From contig JAKGHH010000002.1 of the NCBI GenBank assembly GCA_022828595.1, positions 40,518,222 to 40,582,221 of the forward strand: DNA of 64,000 bases. Reading direction: 5' to 3'. Positions 1 through 11,700 of the stretch are shown in pieces. Below the pieces are notes generated by a model. It was given only the letters and a program-made list of their open reading frames with translations, was not told the origin of the DNA and searched no databases. Made by a program: the position numbers and the translations under genes. The stretch comes from Nelumbo lutea. Lineage: Eukaryota > Streptophyta > Magnoliopsida > Proteales > Nelumbonaceae. Each line of letters begins with the position of its first letter. Positions within the stretch are counted from its first letter, which is position 1.

Positions 1-775
1 AAGAGATCAAAGGAAAAAAGATTAATCTGCAAGTTGGACTTGGAAAAAGCCTATGACTTAGTTGATTGGACTTTTCTTAATTGAGGTTTTAAGGCAATGT
101 GGGTTTGGTGAGAGATGGTGCAAATGGATTTGGGGGTGCTTAAGATCTTGTCACTACTTTATCTTAGTTAATGGCACAATGGTGGATTTCTTTCCAGCTA
201 AACATGGGTTAAGACAAGGAGATCCTCTCTCCCCTTTTCTTTTCACACTTATAGCTGATGTTCTAAGCAGAATTATCCTAAGGGCTGATCAGCGAGGGTT
301 GTTGAGAGGGTGGAGAGTAGGAAGAGAGGGTGTGCCTATTACCCATTTACAGTTTGCAGATGACGCCATTCTTTTTTGTGAAGGAACTGAGTTGGAATGG
401 GTAAGGAACATGAAGCTTTTAGTGCAGCTCTTTGAAAGGATGTCAAACCTTAGGATCAATTTTGAGAAAAGTTGCGTAGTGGGAGTAAATATGGGGGAAG
501 GGGAATTGGTAGAATATGTAGAGATTTTAGGTTGTAGTGTTGGATTGTGGCCTTTGACCTATCTAAGTTTGCCCCTTGGAGCTAACCCAAAAGAAGTTGG
601 TTTCTGATATCCAGTCTTAGAAAAATTCTCTAAACAGTTAACTGGTTGGAAGAAAGGGTATTTGTCGTTATGGGGCAGGATTACAATGATAAGCTCAACA
701 CTAGCCAACTTACCTGCCTACTATTTGTCACTCTTTAAGGTTCCAGTCAGTGTTTGCAAAAGCTTAGAGAAGATG
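1..775 (+). pseudogene. LINE reverse transcriptase fragment (plant L1 type), truncated at window edge
   Basis: Sense-strand RT palm and thumb. The sequence shows [13 protein letters not shown] at the window start (first catalytic Asp), then after a frameshift near position 80 the segments [13 protein letters not shown] and LQFADDAILF (FADD box), [10 protein letters not shown] and the thumb-like LPAYYLSLFKVP up to about 770. A stop at 605-607 follows PKEVGF. It lies in EXO84B intron 1, just upstream of the exon at 2626, and abuts an antisense LINE piece at about 780. Confidence 0.8.
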
Positions 776-784
776 ATGTTATTG

Positions 785-1850
785 ATCATCTGAATTTCTT
801 CCTTTCATTATTGTACATCCACATTTTCACTCTATCATCCTGTAGCCAGTTGATCACCAATTTTTAGTCTCCCTCCACACTTAGTTTGTTGATGTGCAGA
901 GTTTTCGCCCTTTGTATGCTTCCCATTACAGCCATGACTTCTGCCCTCAATGATTCTCCTTCCCCTGCCAGTCCAGAATATAGTGCAATAATTCTGCCCC
1001 TTTCATCTCCAATGCCGGAGGGACCTGTACTTACCATTTTCTTCTCAGATAATAAAATTGATGTTATTGATCAAAAAAAAAAAAAAAACCTAGGACTTCC
1101 TCCCAGAGGTAAACCCAAATTTATAATCTGCATTGAACCACTGAGCTGCCCAAAACCTCAGGATACCTCCTTATCCTCCTGATCTCTGATATTGCCCCCC
1201 CCATCCCCATAGTAAGATAATGTCATCTACAAAATTATAGATGGATGATTTGCAAATTGCAATCTGTCCCTACCCATCTGCCATCCTTTGAATAAACTGC
1301 ACCTTTTATCTCTCAAAATTATCCCTTTAAAAACAATAAGGGTGAATAAGGACAAATAAAGGGTGTCTTCTTGTCTTAAGAAATCCTTCACACTCTATTA
1401 ACTAAAACCGAGTAATGGCATGTGCTACCCCTCAATCCAAAGTTTCTGTTTTCCCCAAAACCACCCTTCATGATCTCGTCCATAAAGAACAACTCCACTT
1501 TGTCATAAGCCTTCTCAAAATCTAGTTTGCATTACCCAACCTCTATGCCCTTTGATCATCCATACATTCTTTAGCAATTAAAACCTGATCAACAATTTGT
1601 TTTCCTTGCATAAAGGCCCCTTGAATTGTGTGGTGATGGAGGGTTGCATTTCTTTCAGCCTTAATGATGGAACTTTAGAAATTATTTTATAGATAATCCC
1701 TACTAAACTAATTAGCCTATAGTCCTTGGGGTGACAAGCATCTGACTTCTTTGGCACTAAGTCTATAAAGGTTGCATTAACTCCTGGGTTTATGATTCCT
1801 CTTTCATGTCTTGAAAAATCTCTAACAAGTTAATCTTATGTGCACTCATA
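785..1850 (-). pseudogene. LINE fragment, antisense: RT plus RNase H pieces
   Basis: Read on the minus strand: 1850-1100 gives RT motifs with many stops and shifts (LVPKKSDACHPKDYRLISLV, NLDFEKAYDKVEL, LGLPLGGSPR); 1030-785 gives an RNase H-like piece (GPSGIG, RGRIIALYSG, INKLSVEGD, VINWLQDDRV). The part between the RT and RNase H segments is deleted. It faces the sense LINE fragment at 1-775. Confidence 0.7.
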
Positions 1851-1889
1851 AAAAAAACATTCATCTTACGTACCTCCAATGTTAAAGAT

Positions 1890-2556
1890 TGATTTTTTTT
1901 TTTTTTTTAACTTAACTTGATAGTCACATTTGTACCGAGGTTGTTCTTATAGACACCTTCTAAAATGGCTAAATCATTGGATCTATGCTTCTTAGGTGGA
2001 GAGGACTTGGAGTTAGCTCAGTCATTTTTCAGTGAACTGAAAGTTACATATAGAGAGGAAATTATTATTGAGGAGGTTCTGTTCTTGTATAATGATTCTG
2101 TTAAGGAGCCTAAAAGTATTTCTAAGGAGGTTTAGGATTTGTTATGATGGGATGTGATGTGGTGGAACCAGAGTTGTTAGGGTGAGGGGTTGAAGGAAGC
2201 TTGAGAGAGGGGGATGAGCAGAGGCAAACTCCTATGTTGACAGTAGCAATCAAGGTTGAATCTGAGGCTGGTGTTCTTCGGTTGGTCAGTCTTATTTTCT
2301 GGATTTGGGCGTCATTGTTATATGGATTTACTTCTTGATTTTGCATGGCTTGGGTTTTTTGCTTATAGCTATAGGTTCTTGTTGTATAGCACTGGTTGCT
2401 TAAAACTGGGTGGTTCTCCTTGTTTGGTTCTCTCTATTTTTGTATTTGTATTCGTATTTTGCCATTTGCTTGGGCTATATTGTCCATATAATATTATAGC
2501 TTGTATACGATGTTATGCATTTAGCGTAGTTTTACTTTTTCTACCAAAAAAAGCAT
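1890..2556 (+). mobile_element. LINE-like 3' fragment
   Basis: A short open stretch from 1965 (MAKSLDLCFLGGEDLELAQS) followed by G/T-rich sequence that ends in a tail typical of plant LINE 3' ends (tttctaccaaaaaaagc near 2540-2554). The domain is not recognisable. It ends about 70 bp before the EXO84B exon. It could also be plain intron sequence with a chance A-run. Confidence 0.35.
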
Positions 2557-2625
2557 AAAATCCATAACCCATTTTTTAAATTGTATGGGTCAATATAATA
2601 ACATTTTCTATTTATATGTCTTCAG

Positions 2626-2723
2626 GAAATAAGACAGTTATGCACACATCTTATAGATCTGAAGAAGGCTTCTGCAGAGGAAATGCGTAGAAGTGTTTAT
2701 GCCAACTATACTGCTTTCATACG
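2626..2723 (+). CDS. EXO84B: EXO84B exon (second coding exon)
   Basis: 98 nt, preceded by a pyrimidine-rich tract ending ttcag and followed by gtgatt. It encodes [20 protein letters not shown] and on to YTAFI plus two bases of an Arg codon (phase 2), completed by the C at 18040. This is the start of the conserved N-terminal coiled coil of plant EXO84B. Being so short and isolated between LINE remnants, it is easy to miss. Confidence 0.88.
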
Positions 2724-5700
2724 GTGATTGTGCTTTATATTTTAATGTTTGAAAATTAGTTAGCATAAATGTTTTGATTTTTCTTGTCTGTGGCATTACT
2801 GTCTTCAGATAATCATGCCTATAGATATTTTCCTTTTGATGTACTAGAGTAAAAATGCCTCCATATCTATCACTTGTACTTTCTTCCCCATTATTCAATT
2901 CTGTTGGCTGTTCTGAACCATTTCCTATTGGAAACTCTATAGGACTTATTAATATCTGTTTAGAGGATAGACACAGTCAAGATAAATTTAATATGTAAAA
3001 TTTTGTTTGCTACTACGTAAAAATGTTGTTGATCATAATGAGAGAGGGTGGGGTTGGAGAGAGGGAGAGGGTATCAAACAGTGCGTATCAAGGTGAAAGC
3101 TTCTTTTCTATGTTTGGGTGGAGATGGTCTTTCCCTCAGGTTAGTAGCCTATTTGATCCTTCTACCTTTGCGTGGCCCAAGAAGAGGGGAAGGATCTTTG
3201 TGGAGGTGTGTCAGAGCTGTGGTGATTTGGGCAATTTGGGAGGAGAGAAATGCAAGACTGTTCCTTGAAAGAAATGAGGCTGCAGTTATGGATTGTATTA
3301 TGCACAGGGTTATACATTGGGTCAAATCTCTAGATGTCTTCTCTTCTTTTTCTTATGATGACATTTGCAGGAACTGGGAAGCTGTAGCAGAGAGTTAAAC
3401 AAACAAAGCAAAAGTCTCCAGTTTGGACACCACCAAAAGAAGGTTTTATTAAGGTAAACTTGATGGAAGTTGTCATGGGAATCCAGGACCTTCTGGAATA
3501 GGGGGAGTTTTCAGAGATGTGAATGGTCACATTATTGCTTTATATTTGGGTCCAACAGGGATAGGTGACTCGTCCAATGCTGAGTTCCAAGTAGTACTAG
3601 AAGGGGTACAGATTGCTATAAGTTTGAACCTTAACACATTTCTCATCGAAGTGGATTCTAAGATGGACTTATAAGGAGGTTTTCAAGAAATTTAAATGGT
3701 TGTCTACCAATATGGAAATAAGGATTCAATGGGGATGGAGATCGGTAGACAGTTTAGTAGACTATTTAGCCAAGGAGATTGGTTATTTTGGGTTTATCCC
3801 CGAGGCTGCATCTCGTTTCTTGAGTTGGGATGTTTTAATCGTGTCTTTTGTGTACTTGTCTTTGATTTATTAATAAATTCTCTCTTATCTTTCAAAAAAC
3901 AAAAATGATACAAGCAACAAAAAAACTTGGTATTGAATCTACTGTGATGTATGTGCTGCATGAAACCGTGGTCTCTCAAGTTGGAAAAGTGTAGATGACA
4001 CCAAGTGTAGAATAGTGGGTCCTATTTACTATGTGGTCTGAGAGCTTAAAGGACAAGCAGATTAGCAATCTACCTTTTTGAGCCATCTTGGATATGGAAC
4101 TTATGAAGGTTTCTTGGTCAAATTAGCAATCTACCTTTTTGTCTTGGGATTCATGAAACTTGAGAAAATCAAGACACTAGATCTAGCAATGGAAATCTTT
4201 TATGAACTTTGGTATGCAGGATTTGGACAAAGGACTGTGGGGGGGGGGGGATCAAAGCGTTGGAGATGGAGTAGGTCCTTGCAGATTGAGGCAAAGAGTT
4301 TTCGGTTCGAGAAGATGATGATCATAGGGAAGGTAACCTTGAAGATTAAAGAAGTGAATAGGGCAATGGTGCTGTTGGTAGGCAGTAGTATGGTTATAGG
4401 TTGGTCAACCTCCCTAATGTAATGACATAGAACCCAGAGGCCATACTGATAAAATGGAGGATGAAAAGAAGAAGAATTTGTTTTTTTGATCACTAACAAC
4501 ATTTCATTACTTAATCACAAAAGTAATTACAAAGAGGAAGATAAACTTTCTTATCTTCCAATTGGAGCTTAACACTCCCAAGTTGTGCCCAAAACATTGA
4601 CTCCCTCTCGACTCCTTGCTTAGCTAACCCATCCGCAAAAGAGTTAGCTGATCTTTTCACCCAACTAATCTTAACTTCCATATCTTGAACTAGCCACCTA
4701 AACTTCCTCTTCTCGTTACTGTACATCCATAATCTGCTGTTTTCTTAATTCAGCCACCCTACCACCACCTCTGAATTCCCTTCAATGATGAGTTTTCTTA
4801 TATTCATTTCCTTGGCTCTTTGAATTCCTTCCATAACTACAAAGATTTCAGCCCTGAGAGGGTCACCCACTCAAATTGGTCCGGAGAACATGGTTGAGAC
4901 AAGCCCATTCTCATCCCTAAACACACCTCTAATCCCCGATTGTCCAGGATTCCCCCGACTACTCCCATCAAAGTTTAGTTTTAAGAAGCCAGCCGGTGGG
5001 GGAGTCCAGGACACACACAAGATTGCTTTGGTCTGGGTGTAGTTAGCAATCTCATCCCACTTCCTCAACAAATCAACCATTGTGAAATATGTAAACAGCT
5101 CTGAAGATTTCAGCCACTGTACTATCCTTATATGGATCAATTCTCTCAGTTCTTCATTACTTTTTTCTACTTTAGAAAAGATTATGGAATTCCTTTCCTC
5201 CCATAGGGCCCAACAAACTGCAGCCCTCAAACATCTCCACATGGTCCTTTCCCTTTTCCTTCGGCACCTGAAGAAAGAAGGGGAAAAAAGGCTTTGCAAA
5301 TTTGATGGAGGATTCCAACTACACCCAAAAAGGGATAGTGCCCACCCCAAATGGACTTAGCAAACTGGTAAGTCACCAATGGGTGAAAACCAGTCTCCCC
5401 TCCACTTTACAAAGAACACACCATTAAGGGGATAAAAATGTCTTGGGCCTTTTCTTTTGGAGCAGATCACCATTGTTGATTCTTTCCAGAAAAGCTTCCC
5501 AACAAAAACTACCAACTCTAGGGGGAATTGGTCTGCACCAAACCTCCTTAACCGGGAAGGGAGGGCCAAAGAGGCACAAGAAAATGAGTTAGTGGGGGTG
5601 GGGGTCCAAATTCTAGAATCCAACTTAGTAGGGTCCAAGAAAACATTATCAAGGATACCTAGGAGGCTCGAGATACAATCCAAGTCTATCTCTCATTGCC

Positions 5701-8700
5701 CTTTTCAAACCCAATTTCCAGCCAAACCTAGAAGATGAAGGTGAAGGGGTAATAAAGGAAGAAACTGGCTCATTTTTTAATTCGGAGAGGGCATACACAA
5801 AAGGAAACAAATCCTTAAGAGGGGCATTCCCCACCCAAGTTTGTTCCCAGAATTTTATGGAATTACCTGAGTTCAGATCATACCTGATGAGAGGGGTGAA
5901 AGATGGAAGCAAATCGTGAATGGCTTTCCACGGTGACGTACTTGTGGTCCTAGCTCGGATCCCATCATCCCATCCATTTTGCTCCATTCGGTGTTTGTTT
6001 ACCACTATTCTAGCCCATAGTCTCTCCTTTTCTATTGGGAGCCTCCATAACCATTTCCCAAAAGAGCCATATTCATTTTCCTGATGTTCCCAAGCCCCAA
6101 GCCACCAAGGTTTTTACTTCTGGTCACCACTTCCCAACTCACCCTATGGTCCCTTTTATCCTCTCCCGGCTTCCATAGGAAATCTCTCATCATCTTCTCC
6201 AATCTATTAGATACCTTTGCAGGAATTTTTAACACTGAGATAAAGTAAATGGGCAAATTAGCTAGAGCAACCTTAATCAGTGTAATATTCCTGCCAAGGG
6301 GAAGATAATTCTTCTTCTAAGAGGCAAGTCTCTTTTCAAATCTTTCCACCACCGGATTCCAAAAACTCTCCTTCTTTGGGTTATCACCCAAAGGAATCCC
6401 TAGGTAATTCAATGGCCAACTTGAGACTTCACAACCCAATATTTCTACACTTACCCTGATCTCACCCTCCTCCAAATTCACACCCACAACACAACTTTTC
6501 TCAAAATTTGCCTTTAGGTTGGACATTTGTTCAAAAAGTTGTATTGCCAACTTCAAATTCTTGATATAACTCGAGTTCCCACCTTCACAAAACAGAATTG
6601 TATCATCTGCAAACTGTAAGTGGGTAAGGGGAATATCCTCCATCCCTAGTCTCTATCCTCTAACAAGTCCCCTAGAATTTGCTCTATGAATCAATCTCCC
6701 CAGAAAAGGGGTCACTCTGTCTTATTCCCTAACAATTGGAAAAAAACCCACCACTGTCCCATTCACTAGCATAGAATAATGACAGTTCTGAACACACCCC
6801 AAGATCCATTTACACCATCTAGTCCCGAACCCAAAATTGGACATAGCTTTCATTAAGAATGACCACTCCACCAAGTCATAAGCCTTTTCCAAATCCAGCT
6901 TATAGCCACTCCCCTTTTTCTGTTCTTCTTGAAGTTCTCCACGCTTTCATTGGAAATCAAGATTTGATCAGTAATCTATCTCCCACTCACGAAAGCTCCT
7001 TGATTTGGAGAGATTATTGTTGGAAATACTTCCTTCAACCTCAGAGACAAAACCTTTGCAAAGATCTTATACAAGCTGTTTATCAGACTGATTGGCCTAA
7101 AGTCCTTAGGGTGGGAACCATCTTTCTTCTTAGGGACCAATGCTAGAAAAGTGGAATTCAGACCCGGGTTGACCACACCTCTTCTATAAAATTCCTCAAA
7201 CACTAGCAGAAGGTCACATTTCACGATATCCCAACAATCTTGATAGAAGGCCATTGTAAAACCATCCAGGCTTGGAGCTTTTGTTCTGTCCATAGAAAAC
7301 ACAACCTCCTTAATCTCATCCAGCTCAAACCTTCTTTCCAACCTCTGCCTATTATCCTCCCCTACATTTGGCCAATCCAAACCTTCAAGCCACATTCCCC
7401 TCCTGAGTAGCCTTCTTAATATGGACTTAAAGTGTTCAACAAATGCCCCTGCTATTTCATCCTGCTGTGTTAGAGCAACACCTTCCCCTTCCATTTGCCA
7501 TAGAATGAAAAAAAATCTGGTATTTCTATCTCCCTCTTGCAGACATTTGCATCGAGATTTTTGCCTCCAATTTATTTCCTCCTTATGTAGACAATCCTCT
7601 AGCTGCCTTCTCAAGCCCCTTCTTTGTTTCTTATTTACTTCTCCAAATTCTCCCATTTCTTCTTTCGAATCAAGGAACTCAATTTGATCCATCAATGTAC
7701 TCTTCCTTTCTTCTAATCTTTCGAATTCCAACTGATTCCACACCTTGAGCTTGGCTTTCAGAAATTGGAGCTTCTTATGAAATCTCATGCCTTCCCAATC
7801 CACAACTGGGTTACATTCACTCCACCATTCCTTAACTCTCATAGTAAAACCAGGATGGAGCAACCACATATTCTCAAACCTAAAAGGGGCAGGTCCTCCA
7901 CTCCTCTCCTCTTTGCATATCACAATTGGCCAATGATTCAAGGTCAATCTAGGAAGAGCCCTAGAGGCAAGGTGGCCCCAATGGTCTTCCCAATCCAATG
8001 AGAAAAGAAACCTATTCAGCTTAGAGCATATAGGGGACTCGATTGGAGATTGGACCAAGTGAATGACTTTTGGGCTAAAGGTATCTCTTTGAGTTCAAAA
8101 GCATCCACAAACCGATTAAACTTCCTCATACTAGTTGTCACCCTCTGATTGCTTATATTGGTTTCCTCCGTGAATCTAATCACATTGAAATCCTCACCCA
8201 CACACCAAGGTCCATCCCAAAGTCCTCTAACATCAGCTAGTTCTTCCCACAAATCCTTCCTCCCTCTGTAATCATTTGGTCTATAAACATTTCTTAATAC
8301 CCACTCATAACATCAACTAGCTCCTCCACACCTTCAACTAGACCTGTTCATGGGCCGGGCTGGGCCAGGCTCGGGTCGGGATTTTACTATGTATTAACAA
8401 ATTTTTTTAAGGCCCGAGCCCGAGCCCGGCCCGACCATTGGGCCTACAACTTGGGCCCGAGCCCGGCCCTCATAAAAAGCCCGAAGCCCGAGCCTGGGCC
8501 CGGGCCCAAAATTTAGCCTATACTATTATTATTATTAATGTTGTAGCAGCTGAATAAAGAGAGATAGATTGAAATTATAAAGAAAAGAATAAAATATATA
8601 TATTAAATTATAAATATATATTTTAATAAATATTATATTATTTATATATTTTATATAATATATAAAATACATATTATATATTTTATAAAATATATAATAC

Positions 8701-11700
8701 TGAGTCGGGCCGGGCGGGGCTCAGGCTGGGCTTTTTTGACAAATCCCGAGCCTGGCCCGAAACACAGTCGGGCTTACTGTGTTAAGCCCGAGGTCAGGCC
8801 CGCGGGCCTAATTATATGACCAAGCCCGGCCGGGGTGCGGGTCGGGCCGTCGGGCTACCCGGCCCATGAACAGGTCTACCTTCAACCACATCCTTCTTCC
8901 ACAATGTAACTATCCCCCTTGAGGCTCCCCATGATGGGGCAGCCACTCAATTGATCCCCCTAGCTTTCCAAATACTCTTTGCCCATCTGCCATCAAAATC
9001 CATTCTTTTGGACTCCTGTATTAATACAATGTCAAGAAGAAGAAGAATTGAGAGGCCATCTGAATCATAGAGTATCTGGCTGATAACAATATAAGATTAT
9101 CCATTCACCTTGACATGCTCAAAGATCAGGAAGTACATCAATCTGATTCATCAAGCTAAGACTCATTATAGGAGATTCTAGGTTTACTAAGCAATGAAAG
9201 AGGTGGTCGTTAGCTCGATTGGAGGAACGTTTGGTAGACTTAATCTGTTAAACAGATGCTTGGTTTGTCGTTTTGTTAATTCTGAACCAGATCTGGAAGA
9301 AGTGTGGGCTTGGGCAGTGGCTGAGTGGATTCCAAGTAGATCCTTTCAGGTGAGGAGACTTAGTGCAGGGTTCTTTCTTTTCATCTTCAGCAATGAGAAG
9401 GAAGCTCTTGACATCCTCGCCTGTGATCAAGATCAATTAAGGTTTCCAGATTTGAGGTTGGGGAGATGGAACCCTCTAGTCAGAACGTTGAGAAACGTGG
9501 GTCGTCGAGTTTTGTCTGGATAAACGTATTCAGCATTCCTCTACATGCCTGGTGCTTCCAAACATTCAGAGATGTTGGAGATGTATGTGGAAAGTTTAGG
9601 TTTGTAGATTCAAGAACTATTGAGTGGAAGAACTTAGTTTGTGCGTGGATTTTAATTGAGGTGAAGGAAATTCATCTTGTTCCAGTTTCTTTACTGCTTC
9701 ATTTTGGCAGTGAACTCGTTGACTTAAGAGTGGTGGGAGAAGGAACTTACCCTGGTGGCTGGTTGGGTGATTTTTTGTCTTGGAAGGAGGAGGGGAGAGG
9801 TTCTCAGCGCTTGACTGGTTCTAACAGCAAGCCAAACAGTCTGGTAGTAAAGGAAAGGCAAGAGGCTGAAGATGAGGGCAGTTGGGGATTAAAAAAATTA
9901 AATGGCGATGGTTGGGTTGACCTGAGTCTTTTTGACTCTGGAGATTTTGGGAAGGTAAAGAGGGGAGAGTTGGGGAAGGTTTCGAAAAAAGGGAGTAAGT
10001 TATGGGGCCTATTAGAGAGAAAAGATTGGGGCTAGCTACACGCTGACTCAGCAATTATGAATAACTCCGAAAGGAGAGGGGATGAGGGACATGTTGCAGA
10101 CCAAGTGGTAAAAGGAATTGGGTCTGACGAGGAAGTTGAAAAGTCTCTAACGTTATGCTTAGAATGGGTTTCTTGTGAAAAGAATGGAAATGCTGCTGGG
10201 GCCCACCATCCAAAGTCTCCATCGAAAAACAGAAAAAAGAGCTTCGTCCCGCTCAGGTTTGAGATAAACAGAAAACATATAGTGAAGTTTAAACTGTCAA
10301 AAGATGTTAATGGGAAGGGTTCTATTAGATTAGTAAGGGACAAGCTTCAGAAAAGGAGAGAGGTAGGAGGGGAACAAGAGTCTTCAGTGGTGATAATAGG
10401 AAGAAGAAGGATGCTGCAGGTGGGTCTCTGCTTCTCGTGATGTGGAGCGAAGTCCTAACAATAGCGTGGAAGTTCATGTTAGCTGCGCTGGGAACAGGTG
10501 CAATCCTGTGGAGGTTGTGGAAGCTGCGAATCAAAAGGTGCTTGGTGGTAAGGTGCCTTTGAATTCTAACCCTATGGTAAAGGAAGGTCTGAGTGGCGCA
10601 AACGAGTGTTATTGAAGTTGAGAATAGTCTGAAGGAGAAGGAAGTGGTTTTAAGAGATACCGCTGTTTCTGATTTAGGAGAAGTTCGTGCTATTGGCGTT
10701 GAAGGAAGGGCAACTGTAGGCGAGAATCATTGTGCCTTGCCTCAATCTGAGAGTGCAGTGGGTGATTTTCGTTACTTTGAGGAGGTGGTGATTGGAAAGT
10801 TAGGTGTGGATTTGGGTAGGAGGGGGGAAGGCTAAGAATACTTAAAATGTTGCTGAATCAGTGAAGGCCAAAATTCCCTGTGGAACATCGGGAGAAAGAT
10901 ACTCTCATACTGTTTATGTTACAAAAATTCTCTCTCGGATGAAAGGTGGTTTAATTGGGACTGGGCCTACCAACAAATACAAGGTCTACAAGAGAAGGGG
11001 CAGCAGTCTTTCAAAGATGACAACCGGAGTTGCCGCTGGTAAGGATTTCTGGGTTGGTTCTAACCAGGACCAGCAATTGGGGACTTAACAGCGGGGGGAA
11101 TCAATAGGGAGCAATTCTGTTTCCACTGTAAGAGATTGCGATAAAATCTTTGGGAGGAAGGTGGTGAATTCAGGAAGTATCAACATTGAGGAAGTGGCTA
11201 AAAAAGATGTAGAGGTTGGTAAAAGCCTGGGTCTGTTTTTCTGGGGTGGAGAGGAATTTGTTAGGAAAGCCTTTGAAGAGTTTGAGAGGAAGAAGAGAGA
11301 AGAAACCTTGAAGGAGAAGAAAAACAGAGGTGGGAGGTGGAATGAAGATGTCAACGGTCAGGAGGAGGTTTTTGAAGGGGAAGATTGGGTTCTTGCTTTC
11401 GATAGGATTGATGATGATTGTGATTGAAGTCTTCTTTTTATTTTAAAGTCTTGTAGTTGGTGGAGTTTATGAGTCAGTAGTCATGTTTTCTCTCGGATGA
11501 TATCTTATCACCTTCCTTATGTAATCTTCTTTTTATTTTAATGAAATTTTTATTTTATTATTGGTTTCAAAGTTTTGTAGGAGGAGATTTACATACAGTT
11601 TGGAGTGCTGATTGGGAACCTGATTCAACAAATCGAAGCAGGTCAACAAATCCAAGGAGCAAGGTGGGTTAGGAATTGGGAACCTGATTCATAGAAATAT

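Larger units (their letters stand above)
4481..9033 (-). mobile_element. 5'-truncated plant L1-type LINE with target-site duplication, carrying a nested MITE
   Basis: Minus strand. From 9033 down: C-terminal half of the AP-like endonuclease ([11 protein letters not shown], then [12 protein letters not shown]), linker, RT, zf-RVT and RNase H, ending in a tail read as gttgttagtgatcaaaaaaa at 4481-4500. Imperfect flanking duplications aaaagaagaagaatttg (4464-4480) and aagaagaagaagaattg (9034-9050) mark target-primed insertion. The start of the endonuclease is missing, so the copy is 5'-truncated. Multiple frameshifts make it dead. Length is about 4.0 kb without the 540-bp insert at 8339-8878. 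Confidence 0.85.

Noticed and set aside
1049..1088. String gatgttattgatcaaaaaaa plus more A, like a sense LINE tail
   Set aside because: It lies within an antisense LINE whose RT and RNase H pieces are on either side; no sense LINE body leads into it, so the A-run may be a deletion scar or chance.
4240..4250. Run of 11 G
   Set aside because: Single homopolymer, may be an assembly or polymerase artefact; no G4-like series of G-runs around it.
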